The notes under the pieces were generated by a model. It made no database searches and was not told the DNA's origin. It was given only the letters and a program-made list of their open reading frames with translations. Position numbers and translations under genes: made by a program. A stretch of DNA of 64,000 bases from positions 49,459,618 through 49,523,617 of the forward strand of contig NC_087067.1 of assembly GCF_963678635.1 (NCBI RefSeq), read 5' to 3'. Source of the DNA: Symsagittifera roscoffensis. Taxonomy: Eukaryota > Xenacoelomorpha > Acoela > Convolutidae. Shown in pieces: positions 33,801-40,282 of the stretch (its first letter is position 1; each line of letters opens with the position of its first letter).

Positions 33801-36127
33801 CAAAGTTGCTTACAATTTACCAAAATAACCATTTTTGCGAATGTCGGCGCTAAAGGTTTCCCCAAAAATGGTAATTTTGGCTTCTTTAGTCAATCAAAAA
33901 ATTTACGCTATCTATTTTTTCTTCGAAAGTTATTTTCCTTCGAAGGTATTTTTTGTTTACTTGCGTTCATTGGCTCTTTTCCAACTATCTGTTGGCTATC
34001 TTTTTTATAGCAAGAGTTCCGATAAGCTATTTTTCCAGCGTGATCGCATTTTTAAATTGTCAAGTTGTCGCCGCTGAACGTACTTTGTGCATTCAATTCG
34101 GAAAAGTTTGGCCTGTTAGTTCCTTTGCTATGAGAACATTAATTGTTTTTAACACTTTCTCTCAAGCTATGCCTACACTTTTCTCCTATGAACTTGTAGA
34201 TACTGAGGCAGAGTACAATGAGTCATGCAAGGGTCTGAAGGTGACTGATGAGCAGGAGTGCTTCCCTGGAGTGGAGAGAAAGCCATATGTGTACATGGTC
34301 AAGTTGTTAGCCAGAAACAAGTACGGGTCGGCTGCCTCACAGAGCGAACTGTGCAAGGCCAACTGTAAGTTTTTTCAGACATGATTTGTAAAATTCAAGC
34401 GATAGAAAGAACTTTTTTTATATAAAAAAAAGATAAACATCCGGTTTTTTTCTCTACCTAAGCCCGCGTCCTCTCCCTATTACACCTACTTCATAACCCA
34501 TGCCTAAATGCAAAGCTTTGGCTCGGGATCAAGTAAAAATTAATTGGTAAAAGGTCATTTGTCCGTTCTTTATCTTTGAAGGGATTTTATTTAGTCTGGA
34601 ACAAAAAATACTTGTGGTCTTTAAGCTTGAATAATTTGATGCAAGTTTTGGTAAAAATTGATTTTCGAGGGCTGTAACATGTTTTGAAAAACAAAGCCAT
34701 CTTTCGAACGTTGAGCGTTCTTTTGTAGTCACCGCGATGGCGGCCCTGGAAGGAGGGGATGGAGTGCTGGCTGCAGGCGCTGGACTCATCTTTGCTCTTT
34801 TGCTTCTCCTCCTCCTGCTCATTCTCTTAGTGATCATTGGCATCTACTACGCCAAGAACAGAAGCCACAACTACAGAGGTATCTTTAATTGATTTATACG
34901 CAGTGTTGTGCACGAGAATTTTGTCACGAGGGAGGGTGATGATTTTGAAAAAATCTGTTTCGAAATTTAAGAGCTCAGCAGAAACCCCCAAATGACCAAC
35001 CATATTGGCAAAATTGATTTTTTGGAATGAAAAATGCAGTTTTGCGGATTTTTGAAAAATTTATATGCATTGGCGTCGTCTAAGGCGTCTTCAGAAAATT
35101 TTTGGGTTTGGTCGGCCAGGATGACCTGCGTAAATTAGTAAAAATGCTAGAAGACTTTGGCAACCAGAACTGATGTAGAGAGTTGGTAGGTCTCCCCTCT
35201 TCCGACTACTACGTGTGTGCAACGTGTGTGTTTATTTAACTCATTAATTAGAACTTTGGGTGGTAATCGTTGTAGTTCTTTAAAAACATGAAGTATTTCA
35301 TTTTTTGTTGCACTTGGCATTTGAAGTTATATTGCAATTCAGAGTTTCCTTATTTTAGATAGTTTCAATCGAAAGAAACCATTCGTCACTATGTGATCAT
35401 TTTCATTTGAATCTGTTGAGACTAATTGAATAGGAATCTGTTTTGATCTTTTCTGTTTTGTTATCTGTCTGAGCCAAGTTTGAAGCTCATAAATTACCAT
35501 ATCAAGATTTTAATGAGGATTTGTTAATTTACATTGTAAGTTAAATCAGACGCCATTTTGATAGGCCACAATTTCATTTTCAAAATTTTTTTAATAATGT
35601 TTTCCTTATTTTCAAGTATAAATTTGTACAGGATCCTTGGGTGAATATCATTTTTTTTTTGCATTTGAGCTGGTTTATTACAGATATGAAGAGTTGAGAG
35701 CGAATTTGAGATTTCCATCCAAATTTCTTTCTTTAAAAAACACCACCCGATCAAAACAAAGGGCCAATTACATATGTACTGATCCCATTTTTGTATTCTT
35801 TTAAGCGTTCCTAGTTTGTATTCTAAAACTAATTTCAAATTTTGTAGAGCGAGTTTTTGAGTGAGTTGGTGTGTTGTAGTGCAAAGGAATGAGAGTCGCT
35901 TTAAGCCGAAGGACATCGAGTTCCTGCCGAGGAAAGACGAGACTAACATGTTCAACGAGTATGTTCCGGACGAGACAAAACTGCCCTTCATATCTCCACA
36001 CAAACGCACTGGCCCCCTAGACCTAGACGATGACTCATTCAACGACCCATTCGGAGGGGACGATGACCTTGACGGATACAACGAGGATGGTTCTTTCATT
36101 GGTGCATACACAAATGATGCAGTGTAG
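6704..36127 (+). CDS. L1CAM/neuroglian-family adhesion receptor (21-exon gene)
   Basis: Assembled by joining GT/AG-bounded segments whose phases all match. Exons: 6704-6806, 15043-15235, 15793-15944, 16699-16931, 19282-19468, 19747-20016, 21082-21219, 21502-21958, 22210-22466, 23344-23526, 24285-24466, 25955-26209, 27293-27475, 27842-28021, 28721-28913, 29588-29722, 30048-30230, 33191-33322, 34200-34364, 34729-34878, 35880-36127. The total is 4,179 nt, giving 1,392 residues. Order: signal peptide (1-28), six Ig-like domains (about 72-720), five FN3 domains (about 725-1262), one membrane helix (about 1274-1301) and a 90-residue acidic tail ending in NEDGSFIGAY. Six Ig plus five FN3 plus an FIGQY-like tail is the diagnostic L1-family layout, and the length is slightly above fly neuroglian and human L1CAM. 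By family knowledge it would act at the plasma membrane in homophilic/heterophilic adhesion and bind ankyrin. Most introns lie in phase 1 near domain borders, as in vertebrate L1 genes. Oddities: cysteine loss in several Ig domains, Gln to Ala in the ankyrin motif, and a possible alternative N-terminus. Confidence 0.93.
8368..8445 (+). repeat. tRNA-like relic
   Basis: A stretch around GGGTTCGAGTCCC matches a tRNA B box and T arm, and is preceded by a weak A-box-like segment and followed by a run of T. The acceptor stem does not close, so this is a tRNA-derived SINE head or dead tRNA rather than a functional tRNA gene. Confidence 0.4.
12947..13095. repeat. small inverted/tandem repeat with GTTACGAATT motif
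   Basis: GTTACGAATTGTCG occurs twice and a variant (GTTACGAATTATCG) a third time at 13039-13090. The reverse complement (CGAGAATTCGTAAC) lies near 12957, so the ends can pair. It sits in intron 1 and could be a small non-autonomous element. Confidence 0.45.
14863..14922 (+). repeat. perfect 30-bp tandem duplication resembling a splice acceptor
   Basis: The 30-base unit at 14863-14892 is repeated exactly at 14893-14922. Each copy contains CATATCTTTTCTCTACAG, a good polypyrimidine tract plus AG. It lies 120 bases upstream of exon 2 and 70 bases upstream of an in-frame ATG at 14991. Confidence 0.85.
15043..15235 (+). CDS. L1-family gene, exon 2: linker and start of Ig1
   Basis: It follows TTATCAG with the phase needed by exon 1, and ends at a GTGAGT donor in phase 2. 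It encodes an acidic Ser-rich linker and then the first half of Ig1, including the candidate B-strand cysteines (residues 87 and 92). The frame stays open upstream to an ATG at 14991. Confidence 0.88.
15793..15944 (+). CDS. L1-family gene, exon 3: middle of Ig1
   Basis: It starts after TTTTTATAG and completes a codon from exon 2 to read HPVTFTW, with the core tryptophan of Ig1 at residue 102. It ends ITG in phase 1 before GTAGAT. Confidence 0.9.
16261..16659 (+). mobile_element. intronic repeat copy next to exon 4
   Basis: This copy of the sense-oriented intron family runs from TTAAGAGTAATGAAC to the conserved tail CTGTCTGTTGGCTATG-like end, 40 bases before exon 4. It contains the variant AT-rich module with GTGCATTCATACATATTGATG. 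Confidence 0.6.
16699..16931 (+). CDS. L1-family gene, exon 4: end of Ig1, start of Ig2
   Basis: It opens with GYYWCEAENEHG, the classic end of an Ig domain (second cysteine at residue 154). Ig2 begins with AGESVQLEM, where the family expects cysteine in place of Met197. It ends in phase 0 before GTGAGA. Confidence 0.93.
17149..17468 (+). mobile_element. truncated hAT-type MITE
   Basis: It begins CAGTAGCGGATTT and carries a long C run and the shared internal blocks (GGCTGACTGACC, TTTGGCGCCAAAGTATACTAA, GGCGGAGCAGAAAATTT). It stops near GCTCAGAAAA without the closing terminal repeat, so the 3' part is missing. The same family occurs at 37167, 48476 and 52774. Confidence 0.7.
19282..19468 (+). 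CDS. L1-family gene, exon 5: second half of Ig2
   Basis: It follows TTTGTTTCAG in phase 0. NGRFVIGANFDLYVLD corresponds to the D-E-F strand region of L1 Ig2. The exon encodes no cysteine, so the normal Ig2 disulfide cannot form. It ends in phase 1 before GTACAG. Confidence 0.88.
19747..20016 (+). CDS. L1-family gene, exon 6: complete Ig3
   Basis: A phase-1 to phase-1 exon encoding one whole Ig domain. Cysteines lie at residues 313 (SFVTC) and 362 (DAGKYTC). The core tryptophan position is Phe323. The donor is GTGAGT. Confidence 0.94.
20234..20487 (+). mobile_element. intronic repeat copy truncated at a C run
   Basis: It starts TTAAGAAAAATGAACGTAG and follows the family consensus through AAACTCCACTATCGAACAGC and ATGTGATCGACTT. 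It stops abruptly at a run of about 20 C where the consensus would continue TTTCCCAGCG. Confidence 0.6.
20509..21050. mobile_element. candidate element bounded by tRNA-like inverted repeats and C/G runs
   Basis: The left end (20516-20537) and right end (21029-21049) are inverted copies of GGGGGGGAGATNGCTCAATTG with one mismatch. Both adjoin C or G homopolymers, at 20489-20508 and 21022-21035. The motif resembles the 5' end and A box of a tRNA. About 490 bases lie between them with no coding frame. The right end sits 30 bases upstream of exon 7. Confidence 0.45.
21082..21219 (+). CDS. L1-family gene, exon 7: start of Ig-like domain 4
   Basis: It follows TCTGTTTTCAG in phase 1. It encodes a first-half Ig domain with Cys404 and Trp420 (PVLQW). 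The donor is GTTTGT, weaker than average, but the phase fits exon 8. Confidence 0.88.
21502..21958 (+). CDS. L1-family gene, exon 8: end of Ig4, start of Ig5
   Basis: The largest exon, 152 codons without a single cysteine. The first part completes Ig-like domain 4. Residues 525-565 (SPVPEVTWYIDGIEVEKDDQKY) match the L1 Ig pattern around the core tryptophan (549). The segment after that is unusually hydrophobic (VVFMFTF) before a strong GTAAGTG donor in phase 2. A weaker in-frame alternative would skip those residues. Confidence 0.9.
22210..22466 (+). CDS. L1-family gene, exon 9: end of Ig5, start of Ig6
   Basis: It follows TTTCCTTTAG and restores the frame from exon 8. The end of Ig5 reads GQEYTAED, where YxC would be expected, so Ig5 lacks both cysteines. 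Ig6 begins with EAKAIC (Cys635) and FTW (Trp652). The donor is GTAGAA, phase 1. Confidence 0.9.
23344..23526 (+). CDS. L1-family gene, exon 10: end of Ig6
   Basis: It completes Ig6 with ISTLKYMTSEDSERKFLC (Cys701). A GTAAGC donor in phase 1 marks the Ig/FN3 boundary. Confidence 0.92.
24285..24466 (+). CDS. L1-family gene, exon 11: first half of FN3-1
   Basis: It opens with KPGTPKDLSL, the proline-rich start of the first FN3 domain, and includes the core tryptophan (NEIEWK). It ends in phase 0 at GTACGA; a donor three bases earlier would remove one codon without changing the frame. Confidence 0.88.
25955..26209 (+). CDS. L1-family gene, exon 12: end of FN3-1, start of FN3-2
   Basis: It carries FLFRVYTKNKFGKS, the conserved F-strand (YxxxVxAxNxxG) region of FN3-1, then LPTAKVENVAV and VVVSWD, the start and core tryptophan of FN3-2. 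Phase 0 at both ends; donor GTAAGA. Confidence 0.94.
26788..27175 (+). mobile_element. intronic repeat copy upstream of exon 13
   Basis: It shares the family blocks AAACTCCACTATCGAACAGC, TGATCCAGTTTTCTCAA and the terminal CATTACTCTTTTTCAACTG. The 5' end is missing. Confidence 0.55.
27293..27475 (+). CDS. L1-family gene, exon 13: end of FN3-2
   Basis: Phase 0 at both ends, between TTGTTTCAG and GTAGGT. It encodes the C-terminal half of FN3-2 ending PYTKHEVKV. Two adjacent cysteines (GCCMH) plus one further on are unusual for FN3. Confidence 0.92.
27842..28021 (+). CDS. L1-family gene, exon 14: FN3-2/FN3-3 border
   Basis: 180 bases, phase 0 at both ends, between CTTTTTAG and GTAAGT. It holds WFSNDAGET (end of FN3-2), TPPAKPKLAEA (linker) and SITVDFDAM (start of FN3-3). 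Phe replaces the core Trp of FN3-3. Confidence 0.94.
28721..28913 (+). CDS. L1-family gene, exon 15: end of FN3-3
   Basis: It follows CTGTTGCAG. VDGLTPYKKYTAELVVKNE is the textbook FN3 L-x-P-x-x-x-Y motif and F strand. It ends in phase 1 at GTATGT. Confidence 0.95.
29092..29356 (+). mobile_element. internally deleted intronic repeat copy with both ends
   Basis: This short copy keeps both inverted ends: AAGAGTCGATGAAC at the left and GCGTTCATTGACTCTTTT at the right. It lacks much of the interior, consistent with a MITE-like derivative. Confidence 0.6.
29588..29722 (+). CDS. L1-family gene, exon 16: first half of FN3-4
   Basis: Phase 1 at both ends. PPDAIDPDSVRVQ then VVIFWKKPED give the start and core tryptophan of FN3-4. 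Donor GTAAAC. Confidence 0.93.
30048..30230 (+). CDS. L1-family gene, exon 17: second half of FN3-4
   Basis: Phase 1 at both ends, between TGTATTCAG and GTAAGT. FELFTKNHEYTSDPTP occupies the F-G strand region of FN3-4, but the usual tyrosine corner is poorly conserved. Confidence 0.92.
30617..31525 (+). mobile_element. composite SINE-like repeat with two tRNA-derived modules (copy 2)
   Basis: It starts at TTTACACAAGTAAAGCTTGTG. A tRNA-like module at 30838-30906 has an A-box-like TAGCGTAGAGG and a B box GGTTCGAACC. A second at 31330-31400 has TGGCTGAGTGG and GGTTCGAATC. It ends with a tail including GCGAAGCTTCGCCTCTGTGTG. The same order recurs at 2923-3765, so both modules probably moved together. 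It lies in intron 17 of the L1-family gene. Confidence 0.65.
32237..32634 (+). mobile_element. near-full-length intronic repeat copy
   Basis: It carries all family blocks in order: GATGAAAGTAGTTCAGACTC, TTCAGGAAAAGTC, TATTGATCCAGTTTTCTCAA, AAATTGTTCTA and GCGTTCATTGTCTCTTTTCC. The preceding copy ends and the next begins (about 32676) within tens of bases, giving a head-to-tail cluster at 31.9-32.75 kb. Confidence 0.65.
33191..33322 (+). CDS. L1-family gene, exon 18: first half of FN3-5
   Basis: It follows TTTTTTTCAG. PPGNPQPPKELVCGFLD then LSAKWTYE give the start and core tryptophan of FN3-5. The GTACGA donor in phase 1 is the only choice that keeps the frame into exon 19. Confidence 0.9.
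33474..34000 (+). mobile_element. intronic repeat copy with both ends
   Basis: The left end AAGAGTCGATGAACGTAG and right end TTGCGTTCATTGGCTCTTTT are imperfect inverted complements (14 of 18). The interior is partly replaced by unrelated sequence. It lies in intron 18. Confidence 0.6.
34200..34364 (+). CDS. L1-family gene, exon 19: second half of FN3-5
   Basis: It follows ACTTGTAG and ends at GTAAGT, phase 1 at both ends. YVYMVKLLARNKYGSAASQS is a clear FN3 F-G strand with the N-x-x-G turn. Three cysteines occur. The frame is also open upstream of the acceptor by chance. Confidence 0.92.
34729..34878 (+). CDS. L1-family gene, exon 20: transmembrane helix
   Basis: It encodes a juxtamembrane Gly/Ala-rich stretch, then a long Leu/Ile helix followed by YYAKNRSHNYR, the positive stop-transfer anchor facing the cytoplasm. 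Phase 1 at both ends; donor GTATCT. Confidence 0.96.
35880..36127 (+). CDS. L1-family gene, exon 21: cytoplasmic tail with FIGAY ankyrin motif
   Basis: The last coding exon, after TTGTAG, ends in TAG. The tail is strongly acidic (DLDDDSFNDPFGGDDD) and contains FNEY, resembling the family's FGEY. It ends NEDGSFIGAYTNDAV. In L1, neurofascin, neuroglian and SAX-7 the motif is FIGQY, and its tyrosine controls ankyrin binding. The tyrosine (residue 1387) is kept here and Gln is Ala. The basic FERM-binding juxtamembrane sequence of vertebrate L1 is not evident. The last four residues (NDAV) would fit a class III PDZ ligand, which is inference only. Confidence 0.96.
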
Positions 36128-36820
36128 AGGAACAATTATGCATAATCTGTTCTGCCAGGATTACGATGATGATGACTACAACAAGAAATATGAATGGCAA
36201 TTTCGGAAAAACTAATGACTATTAGGCAGAAAGAGGCACATGCTAGTATTTCTTATAACGTATACCTGGCTAATTTTGAAAAGTCACTGCAAATGTCATG
36301 TGATTCACCGACTTGCAATGGATCATCTTTTTATTAATAGTTTGGAAGCTGAATGTTGTATTATTTGCAGTCTACTTTTCACCCTAGTTCCGTCCTCAAT
36401 TTTACTCGAATATGTAACTCTCCGATCCCTTAGAAGACTCGAAGAAAAAGTTTTGATAAGAAACCAAAACAGCTTAAATGATGTAAACTTCGTTTCGTAT
36501 AACAGTATACAACTCCTCTGAAATTTTGGATTCAAGTATTGATAAGCTCCTTCTTTATCTCGAAACTCAGAACCAATTAGTTGCTATGCAAATGCTACTA
36601 CTCCCAGTTTTGATAAAATTCAGTCCCTAATTATTTTCTATTTATCCATTTGAACTATCGAATCAGAACTAGTTTGCACCATCAAATTTTTTTTATATAA
36701 GTTAGAAAGCATTACTTCTCCTTACACTGGTGTTGGTTCATTTTCATGTTTAACAACTGTTCGCCTATCTTTTGTTTCGGGTACATGCAGTTGTTAAATA
36801 AAATTTAAATCTTTCCTTTG
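36128..36820 (+). other. probable 3' UTR of the L1-family gene
   Basis: AT-rich non-coding sequence between the TAG stop and the first clear polyadenylation hexamer. Its extent is inferred from that hexamer only. Confidence 0.5.
36797..36802 (+). terminator. candidate polyadenylation signal AATAAA
   Basis: AATAAA lies 670 bases after the L1-family stop codon. The sequence beyond becomes repeat-derived, consistent with the transcript ending near here. Confidence 0.4.
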
Positions 36821-37158
36821 TTACGCTAAATATCATTTATAATGGCTCTTTCATCTTTTATTTATGTAGAAATTTGATTGAAAGCTTCTCGAATGGTCTT
36901 TTCTTATGATAAATTTGCTATGTAAAGTGCTTGATATTTTTATACGTGTTCAAAATGAAATGTTAATTTACGCTTTGAAAAAAATTGAAGCAGCAAATTA
37001 CCGCATGAGCAATCAATTCTCTGCTCTTGAATGCAAGCTGTGAACATAAGGGGAAGCAGAAAAGGATAGAAGTGTTTTTCAGCATTCGAGCTTGTCACGA
37101 TTGCCAATGTAGTTGACTCTGCTGTCATTGGTTCAGCGTTTATTGGTTTTACCAAAAT

Positions 37159-37513
37159 CTACGAAGCAGTAGCGTGCCTGGGGGAGGGGGAGCGACCGGC
37201 CCCCTCCTTTCCCCTCAATTCTGTTTTCCAACGAGTCACTCCTTTGGTATAACTTTACGACATCCATGTATGGCTGACCAACCTTAAATTTCTAAAAGCG
37301 CCTTTGGCGCCAATAAAACTAATTTTACAAAAATTATTTCAAAACGCCTTTTTTGCCTGCGGTACAAAACATTTGGCTAAACACAAGTGCTTCGGGAGGG
37401 CTCGGAAAATCAATTTTGTCGACCAAAAAAAAGGTCGACAAAACTTTCGAAAGTGTTTTGATAATCCGCCCCACTCGAAACGAGAAAATCGTAGATCCGC
37501 CCCTGCTACGAAG
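37159..37513 (+). mobile_element. hAT-type MITE with perfect 8-bp target duplication
   Basis: The element at 37167-37505 (339 bp) starts CAGTAGCG and ends CCGCCCCTG. It is flanked exactly by CTACGAAG at 37159-37166 and 37506-37513. An 8-bp duplication and CAG/CTG termini with CAGNGGCGGAT-like ends are typical of non-autonomous hAT elements. It shares internal blocks with the copies at 17149, 48476 and 52774. It has no coding capacity. Confidence 0.85.
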
Positions 37514-37584
37514 GAAATGATATTGCGGTACAAGCATAATACGATAGCCACTTTCTCCCAACACGTTAATAAGTTTTAAAATTG

Positions 37585-37630
37585 AGCTGGTTTACTAGGA
37601 CGTAGGTTCGATTCTGGCGGTGTGCGGCAG
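37585..37630 (+). repeat. tRNA-like fragment (B box)
   Basis: GGACGTAGGTTCGATTCTGG resembles the 3' half of a tRNA. No 5' half closes with it. It is followed by CAG-rich short repeats (GACAGATAGGTAAGCAGACAGG). Probably a SINE relic. Confidence 0.3.
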
Positions 37631-38775
37631 TAAGGAGACAGATAGGTAAGCAGACAGGTCAGTAAGCAGAAAGACTTGAGAATACTCAATTCTGATTGGC
37701 TGAAAAAGGATTTGAATTATTTACTGGAAACTGGTCAGAAAATTCTTTCAAATTAAATATATTCAGTTGTCAGTTGAGATAACGTTATGAAAAACTAAGT
37801 AGTTCATAATTGTCCGGGGAATAATATGGGGGTTTTTGGTTTTAGAAATTGAAATTTTTGTCCACCCGGTTATCTTAACTGCTCTAAAAAATGGCAATTA
37901 CAAACGATTGAGATAGCGTTAAGGTGATATATACTTTTCTGAACATCAATTATTACTCTTTTAGTGTAAAATTAAATTGTTTCCTTAGATTAATTGTTGC
38001 TTTAGCAGTTGTTTTGTTTGTTGGCTTTATATGTATATTTAAAAGGGTTACTCAGAAGGCGGATTAAATAAGCTTACTGAGGAGGCTGAATAATTGGATA
38101 CTTTTTGATCCAATTGTCTCTAAATGGTTTGGTTTTGGCAAAAAAACGTACATGATAGGATTTTCGCAATTGAACGTTTTTCTGCGATGTTTGATTTTTG
38201 AAGCTCAAAAAAATGAAAAAAGCAATGTTTGTAATTCCAATGTAGACGTGATTTGCTCATTTGGTTTTCTACTTACTGCAACGTAATTTGTGTTCACTTT
38301 ATTTTGTAGAAAAGCTGATATCGATTTGGAAAAATTCCTTATAAAGTTTTTAACCGTTTGTTTTCTGAGAAGTTTCGTCGCTATTCTCGAAAACTACTGG
38401 CTAAATTTGATATTAAGGGTTCAATCTAAAAATTCAGGGTGCGAAAATCTTCAATTTAAAAATCGGGCGTGGAAAGCAGGCTGTTGCCATGCTTTAGTTG
38501 AGAATATTTTATGAATTCAGTAAAGTCAAATTTTGGATTTTTTTGATATCTTTTTTACTTTTTTTTTCTCGAAAACAACCCAGCCAAATCTGATATAAAG
38601 ACTTGTTTGAAAGATCTTGAGTAATAGTATGCTCTTTTAACTAATCAGCTAATCCCCTACTGAAGCGGAGAAACACAAGTATGAGGACAATATATGAGGA
38701 CCCATTTTGGTATGAGGACAAAATATGACAAAAAACATTAGAACAGGTAGATCCAGCATTAACTGGGCCTTTTGC

Positions 38776-38850
38776 TTTCTTTCAAGTGACCTTGGCGCAG
38801 ATGCGGTGACTTGAGGTTCCTAATCAACAGGTCAGAAATTCAAATCCGGA
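38776..38850 (+). repeat. tRNA-derived SINE head
   Basis: CTTGGCGCAGATGCGG (A-box-like) and GAAATTCAAATCCGG (B-box-like) are spaced as in a tRNA. The stems do not close fully, and an AT-rich body follows. Confidence 0.35.
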
Positions 38851-38999
38851 ACATTTGAATAGTTTTTTTGGTCGCGTTTTTGCTGCATAATCTTGGCAAT
38901 TTGATAGAAACTGTAGATGCCTTATTGTTGGTGAGTGTTATTAAAATTACAAGCGGTCGTGGAGCAAATGTGAGAGCGTGACATTCTAAACTCGAGTTT

Positions 39000-39880
39000 T
39001 TTTAAGGTGATTTTTAATCTTTTCTTATTACACTGTTTTGCCTGTTTAGAAGGAGGTCTTTTTTGCGTTAAAATTTTCTGCGCTAAAAATTTTCTAAAAA
39101 GGTAGAATAAAGTTTTAAGGAACAGGCTGAATAATAAATTAATTTTTGACCCAATTTTCTTTATTTCGCTAGGTTTCGGCAAAAAACTGAACGCTTTTCT
39201 TATTACACTGTTTATAAATGTGAGACATTCGGCGTGATGTATTTATTTCTGAAACTAAAAACTTTGAAAAAAAGCCATATTTGTCATTACAATGTAAAAA
39301 AAATTGGCTCTTTTCCACTTTCCGCCACCTTTCAAATTTTCCTTTGTTTTCAATTGTTATACGTAATATTATGGCTGAACGCGTGATGTTACGAAGTTAT
39401 GTTTGAAAAACAAATGTGTTCACTTTAGCTAGTTTGCTCACCATGCAAAATTTCATTATTTTATGATACCGTAAAATTAGTTTTTCAAAACTGAAATTCA
39501 AATATGGATGGAAGTTGGAAAAAGCACAATTTTAGATCATGCTGAAATTTATAGCTGGGCAGTCTGACTTTTGATTTGTTTTTAAATTCAATTCACATTC
39601 ATAGTTCAATATCATTTGCATAAGGGGACGCAATTTGCTCTCTCGATTATTAAAAGTGATATTGGCGCTACAGACATTCGGCGTTTTACCTTTTTTCTCC
39701 GCTTCTTATTTTTATCATGTTTTATTAATCTTTTCTTAATACACTTTGTTTTGTCCTGTGTAGAAGGAGGTCTTTTTTGCATTTTCCTTGCTTGTGTTTG
39801 CGAAGCACTGCTTCGCCTCTGCACTAAAAATTTTTCTCAAAAGGTAGAATAAAGTTTTACGGAGCAGGCTGAATATTAGA
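39000..39880 (+). repeat. dispersed repeat with AGAAGGAGGTCTTTTTTGC block
   Basis: 39010-39140 and 39725-39880 share TTAATCTTTTCTTA, AGAAGGAGGTCTTTTTTGC, AAAAGGTAGAATAAAGTTTTA and CAGGCTGAATA in order. The second copy has an extra segment (GCGAAGCACTGCTTCGCCTCTG) like the tail of the SINE family. A weaker third copy of the end lies near 38055-38150. Confidence 0.55.
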
Positions 39881-40282
39881 TTATTTGATATTGGCGCTAC
39901 TGAATTTAAAAACGTGAACTGAATTTAAAAACAAATCAAAAGTCAGACTGCCCAGTTATAAATTTCAGCATGATCAAAATTTGTGCCTTTTCCCACTTCC
40001 ATCCAATCTTGATTTTCAGTTTTGAAAAAAAAAAACTAATTTTACGGAGTCATAAAATAATTTCATTATTTTATGACACCGTAAAATTAGTTTTTCAAAA
40101 CTGAAATTCAAATATGGATGGAAGTGGGAAAAGGCACTAATTTTGATCATGCTGGAATTTATAACTGGACAGTCTTTGATTTGTTTTTAAATTCAGTTCA
40201 CATTCATAGTTCATTATCATTTGCATAAGGGGCGCAAATTGCTCTCTCGATTAATAAAAGTGATATTGGCGCTACAGACATT
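39451..40282. repeat. nested repeat with a large palindrome
   Basis: Left arm 39914-40060, five-base spacer TTTCA, right arm 40066-40201. The arms are near-perfect reverse complements over about 140 bases. The right arm plus flank (40061-40282) is also directly repeated at 39451-39678 (TTTCATTATTTTATGA through GGCGCTACAGACATT). The order suggests one element inserted or duplicated in both orientations. Confidence 0.8.

Larger units (their letters stand above)
6858..34000 (+). repeat. sense-oriented intronic repeat family (at least 15 copies or fragments)
   Basis: The approximate copies are 6858-7034, 7297-7423, 7440-7686, 9201-9668, 11545-11829, 16261-16659, 18355-18507, 20234-20487, 25362-25500, 26788-27175, 29092-29356, 31877-32233, 32237-32634, 32674-32750 and 33474-34000. 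The shared order is AAGAGTCRATGAACGTAG, TCAGGAAAAGTCTTAAAA, GGCAAACTCCACTATCGAAC, ACGTGATCGACTTCTAATTT, TGATCCAGTTTTCTCAAATT, AAATTGTTCTAGAAATTCAA, GCGTTCATTGACTCTTTTCC, CTGTCTGTTGGCTATG. The first and seventh blocks are inverted complements, suggesting a MITE. All copies lie within introns of the L1-family gene and read with it; I found none elsewhere in the window. Confidence 0.75.

Noticed and set aside
6807-34000. Introner elements (repeats that are themselves introns)
   Set aside because: The repeat copies lie well inside larger introns and their ends do not coincide with splice sites, so they are treated as insertions within introns.
33953-34384. 143-codon + frame taken as a whole gene
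   Set aside because: Only 34200-34364 is coding (FN3-5). The upstream part is intron and repeat sequence that is open by chance, and the acceptor at 34199 fits the phase.
35524-36135. 203-codon frame on the - strand, the longest single frame near the end of the L1-family gene
   Set aside because: Its N-terminal part is the antisense of exon 21 and the rest runs through intron sequence. The + strand tail with its conserved NEDGSFIG motif explains the openness.
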